DNA of 64,000 nucleotides from Psychrobacillus sp044762655 (lineage in GTDB: Bacteria > Bacillota > Bacilli > Bacillales_A > Planococcaceae), in assembly GCF_044762655.1 (NCBI RefSeq), contig NZ_JBIWER010000001.1, positions 558,001-622,000 on the forward strand, in the 5' to 3' direction. Positions within the stretch are counted from its first letter, which is position 1; each line of letters opens with the position of its first letter. A program made the position numbers and the translations under genes. The notes beneath the pieces were generated by a model that did no database searches, was not told the origin of the DNA, and saw only the letters and a program-made list of their open reading frames with translations. Shown in pieces: positions 9,051-17,141 of this stretch.

Positions 9051-9515
9051 TCAATCTTCCAACTTTGCACATAATACCCCAAAAGCTGTCCCTAATAACG
9101 CACCAGCCATAACTTCTACCGGCTGATGACCAAGTAGCTCTTTTAATTCGATTTCTCGTTGAACGTATTCAAAACTTGGGAAATTTCCTGAAAGGGCCGC
9201 AATGTTATCTTCCAAATCATTTACTAATTGTGCAATCTCACCTGTATGTCTGCGAATACCTTGTGCATCATACATAACAATTACTCCGAATACAACCGCT
9301 AGCGCCGTTTCTGTATGACGGGTCCCCTTGTTTGTAGCAACGTATGACGCCAATGCTGCAACGCCTGCTGAGTGAGAACTTGGCATTCCACCAGTCGTAA
9401 ATGCCTGCTTTACATCCCATTTACCCGTTAGCTTTTTATGCGTTAATACCTTCAAGCCCTGAGCTAGACCGATTGCTGAAAGGGCAGTTATAATTCCTCT
9501 ATTCATTTTCGTCAT
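9051..9515 (-). CDS. YuiD-like divergent PAP2 family membrane protein
   Basis: A 154-residue protein of the DUF212/YuiD family, a divergent acid phosphatase/vanadium-dependent haloperoxidase fold. Motifs are GGMPSSHSAGVAALA near residue 45, YDAQGIRRHTGEIAQ (with the Arg and His of the phosphatase site) and GHQPVEVMAGALLG near the C terminus. Three or four hydrophobic spans suggest a membrane location. I chose the ATG at 9515 because GGTGGAG lies 7 bases before it; an in-frame start upstream at 9536 has no ribosome site. Substrate unknown. Confidence 0.85.
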   Translation of the reverse strand: MTKMNRGIITALSAIGLAQGLKVLTHKKLTGKWDVKQAFTTGGMPSSHSAGVAALASYVATNKGTRHTETALAVVFGVIVMYDAQGIRRHTGEIAQLVNDLEDNIAALSGNFPSFEYVQREIELKELLGHQPVEVMAGALLGTAFGVLCAKLED

Positions 9516-9594
9516 TTCGATTCTCCACCATTTCAAAAAATTATGTATCTTCTTTTTACATTACCCTTTTTCTTATTTAATAATCAAAAAGAAA

Positions 9595-10260
9595 TTAACT
9601 TTTTTTATCGATTTTTACCGGTGAGAACACATAGTCGCCTCTTACAATGGCCTGCTCTATTTTTATAGGTACCCGACTTGTAAAGATTGGCCCGTCCACA
9701 ACAACCGTATGAAATTCTCCATTTTCACCACAAGCATCAATTCCTAAAGCCTCTAATTCAAGGATTATCTCTTTCGAAAACTTTCTTCCAACAAATTCTG
9801 CAGGCATCATTGTCGTATTTACAACTATAATCCAAGCTTCAAATCCAGAGTTTATCAAGTCCTGTATAATTTTGCGACGGGGCTCCTGCCAAAATGGGTG
9901 CACGGCAACAATATCCGATTTTGCACATGTATTTTGTACCCACTCTAAATGCCCCTCTAGATCAATGTCTCCAAATACACCATGAGTAATTCCTTGAGCT
10001 CGGCATTCATCCATAGCATTTATAAACTGCCCCTCATAAGAATTCCAACTAGCTTCTTTTATTAATAAAGGTACTCCTAAGCGTTCAGCCTGCGCTGCCA
10101 CGACTTCTAGAGGAAGAGCATGAGATTTAGAAATGTCTCCATCCTCTTCAAACATTGTCAGCAGCTTTTTCGGATTCATCCCCATTTTTATAGCCCGGTA
10201 ATAAGCCATTGCAGAATCCTTCCCACCACTCCAAGAACATATAAACGGAATATTTTTCAA
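9595..10260 (-). CDS. Dph6-like PP-loop ATP pyrophosphatase
   Basis: A 221-residue adenine-nucleotide alpha-hydrolase. The PP-loop SWSGGKDSAMAYY is at residues 9-21, and the C-terminal part has the EFVGRKFS and DACGENGEFHTVVVDGP motifs of the diphthine-ammonia ligase (Dph6/MJ0570) family. Bacteria lack diphthamide, so the bacterial members must adenylate and amidate or otherwise modify another substrate, which is not known. It is a single gene with its own start at 10260 and no operon partner. Confidence 0.8.
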   Translation of the reverse strand: MKNIPFICSWSGGKDSAMAYYRAIKMGMNPKKLLTMFEEDGDISKSHALPLEVVAAQAERLGVPLLIKEASWNSYEGQFINAMDECRAQGITHGVFGDIDLEGHLEWVQNTCAKSDIVAVHPFWQEPRRKIIQDLINSGFEAWIIVVNTTMMPAEFVGRKFSKEIILELEALGIDACGENGEFHTVVVDGPIFTSRVPIKIEQAIVRGDYVFSPVKIDKKS

Positions 10261-10370
10261 TTTGGCACACCCTTTCCCTACTAACTACATTGTAATCTAT
10301 TTTGAAAAATCAAGAATATAATTCTTCCCTTTGATCACATACTAAAACATAAATGAAAGGAGTACGCTGT

Positions 10371-10703
10371 TTGCAAATTTCTTCTACACTAGCTCGTTAT
10401 AAGCTAATTAGTTTTGGAATCATCCTATTAGTACTCGCTACTTTTGATGCTCTATTTACCGATTTCGGTATTAAAAATCAATTTATAACAGAATCTAATC
10501 CAATTATGCGAAGAATATATGAAATGAGTGTTTCTGGTTTTTATTTAATAAAAATTGCTCTTCCCGTTTTATTAATCGTTATTATAACTAAATTAGAAAT
10601 GAACCGATTCATTTTGTTTTTATTAAGCTCAGCAGTTTTGCTATATGTAAGTGTGGTGATGCTTCATTTTTATTGGCTAACTGTTACATTTATAAGTAAG
10701 TAA
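10371..10703 (+). CDS. small DUF5658-like membrane protein
   Basis: About 110 residues with three predicted hydrophobic spans and the DUF5658-type pattern LATFDALFTDFGI followed by ESNPIMRRIYE. The TTG at 10371 is preferred over the ATG at 10353, because the perfect AAAGGAG ribosome site lies inside the extension and is 8 bases before the TTG. It is a single gene on the plus strand that converges on the M23 peptidase gene. No function is assigned to this family. Confidence 0.7.
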   Translation: MQISSTLARYKLISFGIILLVLATFDALFTDFGIKNQFITESNPIMRRIYEMSVSGFYLIKIALPVLLIVIITKLEMNRFILFLLSSAVLLYVSVVMLHFYWLTVTFISK

Positions 10704-10737
10704 ATCCAGCAACTAACTTGCTGCTGGATTCTTTTTT
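10702..10737. terminator. overlapping terminator between convergent genes
   Basis: AATCCAGCA pairs with TGCTGGATT and is followed by a T-run for the plus-strand gene. The stem includes the last codons of the minus-strand M23 peptidase gene, so the two 3' ends share sequence. Confidence 0.75.
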
Positions 10738-11723
10738 GCTTGTTTTTCCTGCTTCTCCCAACGCTTCAATAAAGGAAACGGATCGTAAGCCCACTCTATG
10801 CGTCCGTTAAATTTATACATTCCGTAGTGCAGATGTGGCGGGAATTTCCCGGAGGTTCCCTCGCGACCATAACCGGAACTACCGACGTAGCCGATAACAG
10901 TACCCGGTTCTAAAATATCCCCTTCTTTTAACTCCTTCGTATAACCCGATAAGTGGGCGTAATAATGATACGTATTATTCACATCGCGAATCCCTACACG
11001 CCAACCACCATAGTCGTTCCAGCCCTTTGTTTCGACAATTCCATAAGTTGTAGACTTCACTGGGACACCATAAGAAGCAAATAAATCGGTACCTTCATGC
11101 ATTCGTCGTCCACCCCAGCCACGGCTGTCTCCCCAAGTACTTCGGTAACTGTAATTATGCTGAAGAGCCAGTGGAAATGCACGTCCATCAAGGTCAACCG
11201 TATTAAAATGCTTATAAATTTTAGCGTTCGTCATGATCTGCTTAACTGCTTCATCTCTTTTGTAATATTCCTTCAGCGTCTTTTCAAAATCCCCTTCTGT
11301 TACGATGCGTTCAGTCAAGTAATTAGTTAACGTAAACATTACGTCATCATCCTGTTTAAGGTCAGCGAAGCCGTCATTATTCCCATCAAGTCCTCTACCA
11401 TCAAAGAAAATGATTGATGTGCTATCCCGATCATCTCTTATCGGATTCAATAAACCAACCCAAATGTCATCAGAAAATTGAAAAGCCACAACTCCATCTC
11501 GTTTCGGGAGATCACTTCGAACCTCTTGCAGATTACGTTCATATTGGTCAATTGCCGCCAAGTAATACCACGGTAGCATCTCGCTCGAATACTTTATATA
11601 GTAATCCATGCGCATTTCCAAAATCTGTTCTCGTGTCGGTTCTTTCTCCGCTGCCGAAACACTAGTAGAGATCAAAAAAGAAAGCAAACAAATTGAAAAT
11701 CCTCGTCTCAGCCAGATTATCAA
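10713..11723 (-). CDS. secreted M23 metallopeptidase (LytH-like)
   Basis: A 336-residue cell-wall peptidase. An N-terminal Sec signal (about 1-24, ending STSVSAA) precedes a unique region of about 150 residues and then a LytM/M23 domain. Zinc ligands are in GRRMHEGTDLFA (His and Asp) and PPHLHYGMY (HxH motif). Members of this kind cut peptide cross-bridges of peptidoglycan; the size and layout resemble B. subtilis LytH, which trims spore-cortex stem peptides, but the identity is tentative. Start is TTG at 11723 behind AAAGGAGG. Confidence 0.82.
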   Translation of the reverse strand: MIIWLRRGFSICLLSFLISTSVSAAEKEPTREQILEMRMDYYIKYSSEMLPWYYLAAIDQYERNLQEVRSDLPKRDGVVAFQFSDDIWVGLLNPIRDDRDSTSIIFFDGRGLDGNNDGFADLKQDDDVMFTLTNYLTERIVTEGDFEKTLKEYYKRDEAVKQIMTNAKIYKHFNTVDLDGRAFPLALQHNYSYRSTWGDSRGWGGRRMHEGTDLFASYGVPVKSTTYGIVETKGWNDYGGWRVGIRDVNNTYHYYAHLSGYTKELKEGDILEPGTVIGYVGSSGYGREGTSGKFPPHLHYGMYKFNGRIEWAYDPFPLLKRWEKQEKQAKKNPAAS

Positions 11724-11816
11724 AGCCCAATTCCTCCTTTTTCATGATTCATTTAGCTTTCCCCAGAAAAAACATTTCATGAATCACATTTTTTTGTTAA
11801 AAAGGACAATAATAAA

Positions 11817-11840
11817 AAACGACTGCCATGACAGTCGTTT
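11817..11840 (-). terminator. terminator of the amidotransferase gene
   Basis: AACGACTG and CAGTCGTT form a perfect 8-bp stem with a 6-base loop. The minus-strand transcript then reads into a run of six T. It lies 28 bases beyond the stop at 11868. Confidence 0.85.
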
Positions 11841-11867
11841 AAGAGAAATGCGCCAGCTAGACAAATA

Positions 11868-12569
11868 TTATTTCTTACAAGCATTCATAAAAGCTTCAAA
11901 TATCGCAAGGGAACTCGCATCACCTTTAGGTAATAAGCTTTCCGGATGCCACTGAACGCCCATTACAAATGGATGCTTTGTACTTTCAAACGATTCAATA
12001 ACGCCATCACTTGCAACCCCACTAACGATAAAGCCATCTGGCATATTTCGCAGCGCCTGATGATGGTAGCTATTCACTTTAAATTTATCCACACCGACAA
12101 TTTTGTGTAGCAAAGACCCTGCTGTTACTTCAACAAAATGAGAGCCATGCCAATTGGGAGCTTGCTGGTCATGCTGTAATAATGACCCTCCTTTTTGCGA
12201 ATATATATCCTGATACATATCCCCGCCCACCGCAATACTCATAATCTGGGCACCGCGGCAAATTCCTAAAATCGGCTTACCTAGCTCCAACATCTTTTGA
12301 ATAAGTGCCATTTCAAACTCATCCCGTTCGGGCACAATATTCCCTAGTCCTGGCAATGGCTCTTCATCAAACAAAGTTGGATCAATATCTCCGCCGCCAG
12401 TTAATAATAGCCCATCGATTGTTTCTGCAATCTGTTCTATTTCCTCTCCAACTAGATTTGGCAGCACAAGCGGAATACCTCCGAACTGCTTGATTGCTCG
12501 TATATTACTCATCGGAACGGACAGCAAATCCTCTTTCACATTTGACGAAACCCCAATAATAGCTTTCAA
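11868..12569 (-). CDS. class I glutamine amidotransferase, PuuD-like gamma-glutamyl hydrolase
   Basis: About 233 residues of the peptidase C26 family (gamma-glutamyl-GABA hydrolase type). The nucleophile elbow ILGICRGAQIMS carries the catalytic Cys and MGVQWHPESL carries the His and Glu. It hydrolyses gamma-glutamyl amides, for example in putrescine breakdown; the true substrate is uncertain because no puu genes are adjacent. I use TTG at 12569 because GGGGGAGGG is 12 bases upstream; an in-frame TTG at 12587 would place that ribosome site inside the gene. Confidence 0.82.
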   Translation of the reverse strand: MKAIIGVSSNVKEDLLSVPMSNIRAIKQFGGIPLVLPNLVGEEIEQIAETIDGLLLTGGGDIDPTLFDEEPLPGLGNIVPERDEFEMALIQKMLELGKPILGICRGAQIMSIAVGGDMYQDIYSQKGGSLLQHDQQAPNWHGSHFVEVTAGSLLHKIVGVDKFKVNSYHHQALRNMPDGFIVSGVASDGVIESFESTKHPFVMGVQWHPESLLPKGDASSLAIFEAFMNACKK

Positions 12570-12595
12570 CCTAAAACCCTCCCCCAAGTAAAACT

Positions 12596-13489
12596 TTAAT
12601 TCTCATTCATTTTAGTTAGCGATTCACCTATCAACCCAGGCAAATACTCCTTTAAATTTCTAAACTCATACCCTTGCTGTTTAGCATTTTCATTGCTAAT
12701 CAACCAAGTTTCTGAAATATTATACGGAGATCCGCTTTCTTTCTCGGTCGTTGCAACTACCTTCGCCGGTTTTCCAGTTTTTTCTTCTATATATTCAATC
12801 AGTTCTCCCATTGTTACGTTACCATCTGATTTCGCATTAATTGGACCCTCAAAATCAGATTGTCCAACCCATGCCAAGAAATCCCCAGCCTCTTCTTCGG
12901 ATATATAATCCATCGCAGCCTCTAGGTTGACCAAATGTACTTCCTCTTCATTTCTAACTTTTTGAATATAATAATTGAGTCTCTCCGTATAATCATTTAT
13001 GCCAATGACGATTGGAAATCTTACAGCAACTACTGGAAAAGATGCACGCTGAAAGAATGCCGCTTCTGCCTGTCTTTTTCCTTCGCCGTAAGTAAAATCT
13101 TCTTTTGGTCCTATTTTTAATTCGTATTCAAATGGATTAAAATCCTCTTCAGCAAATCCTTTATCTCCCCCACCTTGTTCATAAACTGATTTGGATGATG
13201 TAAACACATATTTTTTAGTTTTTCCAGTAAAAACGTCTATAGAATCGATTGCTTCCTGAGAGGAATAACAAATTTGATCGAATACGATATCCCAATTGGT
13301 TGCTCCAAAATTCTTTTGCATTTCACCAACATTAAGACGGTCTACCTTGACACGATTCACTTTATCTCCAAACGGATCCTCTACATTTCCGCGTGATGCA
13401 ACAGTTACATTAAACCCCTGTTTTAATAATGACTCAACTAGTTGGACACCAAAAAATCTTGTTCCACCTAAAACTAATGCATTTCTCAT
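12596..13489 (-). CDS. NAD-dependent epimerase/reductase (SDR fold)
   Basis: A 297-residue extended short-chain dehydrogenase. The Rossmann glycine motif is LGGTRFFG at 7-14, and the active-site pair is seen as YGEGKRQAEA (Tyr-x3-Lys). It resembles the family of atypical SDRs annotated as NAD-dependent epimerases with no known sugar substrate. AAGGGGG precedes the ATG. It is 26 bases upstream of the amidotransferase gene and may share its transcript. Confidence 0.78.
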   Translation of the reverse strand: MRNALVLGGTRFFGVQLVESLLKQGFNVTVASRGNVEDPFGDKVNRVKVDRLNVGEMQKNFGATNWDIVFDQICYSSQEAIDSIDVFTGKTKKYVFTSSKSVYEQGGGDKGFAEEDFNPFEYELKIGPKEDFTYGEGKRQAEAAFFQRASFPVVAVRFPIVIGINDYTERLNYYIQKVRNEEEVHLVNLEAAMDYISEEEAGDFLAWVGQSDFEGPINAKSDGNVTMGELIEYIEEKTGKPAKVVATTEKESGSPYNISETWLISNENAKQQGYEFRNLKEYLPGLIGESLTKMNEN

Positions 13490-13587
13490 ATTTAAAGCCC
13501 CCTTATTTGTGGTTCTCTCTACTATCCCATTTCACTAGACTGATAGTCAATATGAGAAAATTCACTTTTCTCTAAAAACAAAAAAAA

Positions 13588-13622
13588 TACCGGTACTGAG
13601 TTCAACTAACTCAGTACCGGTA
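13588..13622 (-). terminator. very strong terminator after the pro-peptide gene
   Basis: A perfect 15-bp stem (TACCGGTACTGAGTT with AACTCAGTACCGGTA) and 5-base loop are followed on the minus strand by a seven-base T-run. It ends the nprR-like/pro-peptide transcript and is the best hairpin in this part of the window. Confidence 0.95.
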
Positions 13623-13639
13623 AAAAGGTAACCCTATAT

Positions 13640-13777
13640 TTAAATAATAGGAGGATGAATAGGTAGTGATAAACTATCTGATGATTTACTAGTTGCTGCA
13701 GATTGTACATTGTCTACGTTAAGATTGATAGAAATAGAAACTACAATAAGTGCCAAAATCAATAGAGTCTTCTTCAT
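13640..13777 (-). CDS. RRNPP signalling pro-peptide (NprX-like), 45 aa
   Basis: A 45-codon gene too short for routine calling. It encodes a Sec-type leader (MKKTLLILALIVVSISIN), a polar linker with a possible cleavage around VQSAA, and a C-terminal tail SLSLPIHPPII. This is the layout of Phr/PapR/NprX precursors, whose last 5-9 residues are the mature signal. A perfect AAGGAGG sits 9 bases before the ATG and overlaps the TAA stop of the upstream NprR-like receptor gene (14-base gap), the usual receptor-then-peptide order. The exact mature peptide cannot be read from sequence. Confidence 0.85.
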   Translation of the reverse strand: MKKTLLILALIVVSISINLNVDNVQSAATSKSSDSLSLPIHPPII

Positions 13778-13791
13778 GCATATTCACCTCC

Positions 13792-15009
13792 TTAAATCTG
13801 AAATTGAACTGCTTTATCAAATTTGCCTTCTTCCTTGTAATAATCAGAAAGTATATTAGAAAAAAGTTTATGTGCATCTGCACAACGTCCGTTGCTAGAC
13901 GTATACGGCAATAATTTCCCTTCTAAATAGGCCATCGCTTTTTCCTTAGTTTTATCTATAAGCAATAAATAAAAAGTAGCATACATACCGTAATGGTGTG
14001 CTTTCATTTTAGTAGCTTCCTCTTTCAATAACTCAAAATTCCCTCTGCTCGTATCCCAATTTTTTAATTGGTATTCTGTTTGTCCAAGGTTGAACACACA
14101 TAGTAGAAAATCCTCTGAGTCCCTCGGCATTTTTGTCAGGCTTTTTTTAAAGTACGCCCGCGCGATAGAGTAATTGCCCATTATATAATGTAAATCCCCA
14201 ATATTATGATAAACCTGAGGAAGTAAAGAGCTATAGTTAAAAATTTCAGCATTTCTTAACAAATGTCCATAAGTTTCAAGTGCTTTATCATACACTTTTA
14301 CCCGTGAATAATTCATAGAAAGCGATAAAAGCGTGTATAAAATTCTTCTAAAATTAATTTGCTCCTTGAAGTATTCTAAAGCTTTTTCTCCATAGACAAT
14401 GGCTTGATTGGGTTCTGCCATATGACCTTTTACAACCGCGATATGATAAAGAACCTCCCCTTCAAAAATACCCAAACTAATATTTTTTTGAATGATCTCC
14501 ATTAAGTTCTTATCCGCTTCATAATATTTACCTCTTAATACTAAAAATATCGAATGGAAGTAAGAAAGTAAATAGTTCTCATGTTGGGAAAAATTTTGTT
14601 TCTGTGTCTGTAACCACTTGAATTGTTCCTCCGCTGGCTTTATCTCATTTAAAGACAAAAAGTATCTCAGCTTATATAGCTCATATAAGTACATATAGTC
14701 AGTAAACACAATAAATTCCTTATAATTTTCTAATTGTTCATAAGCAGGTGGCAACTTTTCCAATTCATAATATTGCAAATGAGATACAAATTCATCGAGT
14801 AAATGTCGAATATTACGTTCGCCATTTTCTACTTCACTAATATTTACCTCCAAACGCTCTAGCAACAATTGGATAGTTTCAGAGTTTCCTTCTCGTGTAT
14901 TATTCTCAATTTTACTTAGATGGGTAATCGAACAAATACCCTCGCATAGCTTTCCTTGGGTCATTTTTTGCTTCGTTCGATGATATTTGATCAAAGGACC
15001 TATTTTCAT
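13792..15009 (-). CDS. NprR-like RRNPP quorum-sensing regulator (HTH + TPR)
   Basis: A 405-residue regulator with an N-terminal XRE helix-turn-helix (about 1-60; KQKMTQGKLCEGICSITHLSK) followed by about 300 residues of TPR-like helical pairs (for example YHNIGDLHYIMGNYSIARAY). Length and layout match NprR (about 420) rather than PlcR (about 285). The ATG at 15009, with AAGGAATG upstream, starts the conserved domain; a longer in-frame start at 15075 has no such support. The peptide gene follows directly and a secreted protease gene is divergent, so it probably imports the peptide signal and switches the protease on. Protease control is inference from layout. Confidence 0.82.
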   Translation of the reverse strand: MKIGPLIKYHRTKQKMTQGKLCEGICSITHLSKIENNTREGNSETIQLLLERLEVNISEVENGERNIRHLLDEFVSHLQYYELEKLPPAYEQLENYKEFIVFTDYMYLYELYKLRYFLSLNEIKPAEEQFKWLQTQKQNFSQHENYLLSYFHSIFLVLRGKYYEADKNLMEIIQKNISLGIFEGEVLYHIAVVKGHMAEPNQAIVYGEKALEYFKEQINFRRILYTLLSLSMNYSRVKVYDKALETYGHLLRNAEIFNYSSLLPQVYHNIGDLHYIMGNYSIARAYFKKSLTKMPRDSEDFLLCVFNLGQTEYQLKNWDTSRGNFELLKEEATKMKAHHYGMYATFYLLLIDKTKEKAMAYLEGKLLPYTSSNGRCADAHKLFSNILSDYYKEEGKFDKAVQFQI

Positions 15010-15053
15010 GCAATCACATTCCTTCTGAGTGTTTTCTATTGATTTTATAATAG

Positions 15054-15089
15054 TTGAAATTTTCCCAATAAACAAAACTATTAAACTAT
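15054..15089 (+). promoter_or_regulatory. candidate promoter/operator of the secreted protease gene
   Basis: A good -35 hexamer TTGAAA at 15054 is followed by two copies of AAACTAT, at 15075 and 15083. No clear -10 lies at standard spacing, as often seen for activator-dependent promoters. The region is the divergent space between the NprR-like gene and the protease, so the repeats are candidate regulator contacts. Confidence 0.3.
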
Positions 15090-15140
15090 GCTAATTTTAA
15101 GTTGTACTGCAAATACAAATCGAAAAGGAGTTTTGGAGAA

Positions 15141-16427
15141 ATGAACAAAGTAAAATCGTTATTATTAAGTGTAGCATTAATCGGTTCACTAACTGTACCA
15201 ATGCAAGGCAGCTCATTCGCAGGCGCAACCTCTTCCGATTCAGTGGATGCTGTAAATGGAACGGAGACATTTCGCGTTTATGTAGAGAGTAATTCTAAAT
15301 CTACAAAAAATAACTTAAAAAATCAATACCAAACACGATGGGAATTAACGGAGAACGGATTTTCTACTAATATGAATCAAAAACAGTTTGATGCACTCCA
15401 AAAAAATAAAAACGTTACGGTAACAAAGGTTGACAAAGTTTCACTTGAAGCAGATGTACGTTCCACAGAATTTGAAACGATGGCAGGAGAATACCCAACA
15501 CATCAAACGCCTTGGGGCATAAAAGCTATCTATAATAACTCAAACCTAACTACTACTTCTGGAGGATCAGGTATTAATATAGCTGTACTGGATACAGGGG
15601 TTAATATCAATCATTATGACTTAACTAATACCGTAGAACAATGTAAAAACTTTACCTCTGCTTCTACTCCAATTGTAGACAATAGTTGTAATGATGCAAA
15701 CGGACACGGTACACACGTAGCTGGATCTGCTCTTGCAGACGGCGGAAGTGATGGAGCTGGGGTTTATGGAGTAGCACCAGATGCGGATCTATGGGCTTAT
15801 AAGGTTCTAGGAGATAATGGCTCTGGTTATTCAGATGATATCGCTGGAGCAATTAGACATGTAGCTGACCAGGCAGTAGCTACTGGAACAAAAACGGTTA
15901 TTAATATGTCACTTGGCTCTGCTGCTAGTGATAGTTTAATAACAAGCGCAGTAAATTACGCATATGGCAAAGGCGTATTAATTGTCGCTGCTGCAGGTAA
16001 TTCAGGTCCTGCACAAGGATCTATCGGATACCCTGGTGCATTAGTAAATGCAATAGCAGTAGCAGCACTAGAAAACCGTCAGCAAAACGGGACATATCGT
16101 GTTGCGGACTTTTCATCTCGCGGCTATAGCTCTACAGACGGAGATTATGTAATCCAACAAGGTGATGTTGAAATTTCCGCTCCTGGAGCTGCAATCTATT
16201 CTACTTGGAATAATGGTGGATACAACACAATTAGCGGGACGTCTATGGCAACTCCGCATGTAGCTGGACTTGCAGCAAAAATTTGGTCTCAAAATCCTAC
16301 TTGGTCCCATACACAACTTCGTACAAATTTACAAAGTCGTGCAAAAGCAGTGGATATAAAAGGTGGCATTGGCGCAACAACAGGTGACGACTATGCTTCT
16401 GGATTTGGGTTCGCAAGAGTGCAATAA
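15141..16427 (+). CDS. secreted subtilisin-like serine protease (S8)
   Basis: A 428-residue pre-pro-protease. Signal peptide about 1-28, an I9-like inhibitor pro-domain (about 42-105), then the S8 catalytic domain with Asp151 (AVLDTGVN), His189 (NGHGTHVAGS), oxyanion Asn287 (AAAGNSGP) and Ser368 (GTSMATPHVAG). Two Cys, at 168 and 183, could form a disulfide. The start is the ATG at 15141 with AAAAGGAG 10 bases upstream; an in-frame start at 15102 would bury the signal peptide. It is divergent from the NprR-like regulator and so is its likely target. In Bacillus cereus NprR controls a neutral metalloprotease, so use of a subtilase would be a substitution. Confidence 0.92.
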   Translation: MNKVKSLLLSVALIGSLTVPMQGSSFAGATSSDSVDAVNGTETFRVYVESNSKSTKNNLKNQYQTRWELTENGFSTNMNQKQFDALQKNKNVTVTKVDKVSLEADVRSTEFETMAGEYPTHQTPWGIKAIYNNSNLTTTSGGSGINIAVLDTGVNINHYDLTNTVEQCKNFTSASTPIVDNSCNDANGHGTHVAGSALADGGSDGAGVYGVAPDADLWAYKVLGDNGSGYSDDIAGAIRHVADQAVATGTKTVINMSLGSAASDSLITSAVNYAYGKGVLIVAAAGNSGPAQGSIGYPGALVNAIAVAALENRQQNGTYRVADFSSRGYSSTDGDYVIQQGDVEISAPGAAIYSTWNNGGYNTISGTSMATPHVAGLAAKIWSQNPTWSHTQLRTNLQSRAKAVDIKGGIGATTGDDYASGFGFARVQ

Positions 16428-16442
16428 CTAAATATATAAATT

Positions 16443-16486
16443 AGGCTTCCTCCACTGTTTTCCCCCAAAACAGATGGAGAAAGCCT
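16443..16486. terminator. terminator after the subtilase gene
   Basis: A long, slightly bulged hairpin (AGGCTT...CTGTTTT with AAAACAG...AGCCT) runs into a T-run on the plus strand 15 bases after the stop codon. Confidence 0.8.
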
Positions 16487-16508
16487 TTTTTTCATTGAAA
16501 ATATATTT

Positions 16509-16988
16509 CTATAGATATTTCCCAAAGACACCATAACCAAAATACACAGTAAGAACCGATAATGCCGCAAATACTAAATACTCAGCTGTTCCACCAGTTC
16601 GTGTAGTGATTGGAAAACGGACAGTTATTTTTATTGGAAACAATAGCTTGATGCCATTTTTAGTTGCCATATCCAATAGTAGATGACTGACAATACCTAC
16701 TAAAATTCCGATAACTATTGATTTATTGTCTACAAAAGACGTTAAAAGAATGGCTATCAATCCTAAGAATAGCAAACTGTGGGTGAACGATCGATGTCCA
16801 AAAAGGGTGTTAATCACTTTCGATAATATTTTAAATGTACGCCCAATTTTACTGCCTCCATGGCATATATCAGGTATAAGTGCGCCAACTACTCCAGCAC
16901 CTACTAATAGAATTGGTTCATAGTTGGTAACCTGAGCAACAGCAAGACTTGCTGCAAGACCGCCGATGATGTGAGTGTTTCCTGTCAT
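16509..16988 (-). CDS. YdjM-like membrane-bound metal-dependent hydrolase
   Basis: A 159-residue member of the YdjM/DUF457 family. The N-terminal motif MTGNTHIIGGLAAS, the acidic GALIPDICH segment, HRSFTHSLLF and the later SHLLLDMAT supply the conserved His and Asp residues expected to bind metal. Four hydrophobic spans place it in the membrane. Homologues are called LexA-regulated inner-membrane hydrolases, but their substrate is unknown. It is a single gene that converges on the subtilase. Confidence 0.8.
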   Translation of the reverse strand: MTGNTHIIGGLAASLAVAQVTNYEPILLVGAGVVGALIPDICHGGSKIGRTFKILSKVINTLFGHRSFTHSLLFLGLIAILLTSFVDNKSIVIGILVGIVSHLLLDMATKNGIKLLFPIKITVRFPITTRTGGTAEYLVFAALSVLTVYFGYGVFGKYL

Positions 16989-17083
16989 GCTATTAATCTC
17001 CTTCGAGTTGTGATGAATTTTAAGTATACTAAGAAGAGTGTAGTTTAACTATCCTACTCACCGCTTATTTTCTACCATAAAAA

Positions 17084-17122
17084 AACGCATTTCAATCTAC
17101 TGAGTAGATGAGATACGTTTGA
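17084..17122 (-). terminator. terminator of the long catabolic operon
   Basis: An imperfect hairpin (AACGCATTTCA...TCTACT with AGTAGATGAGATACGTT) ends in a seven-base T-run on the minus strand, 20 bases after the last gene of the operon. Confidence 0.7.
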
Positions 17123-17141
17123 GTATTAATCCCAGTCTATT

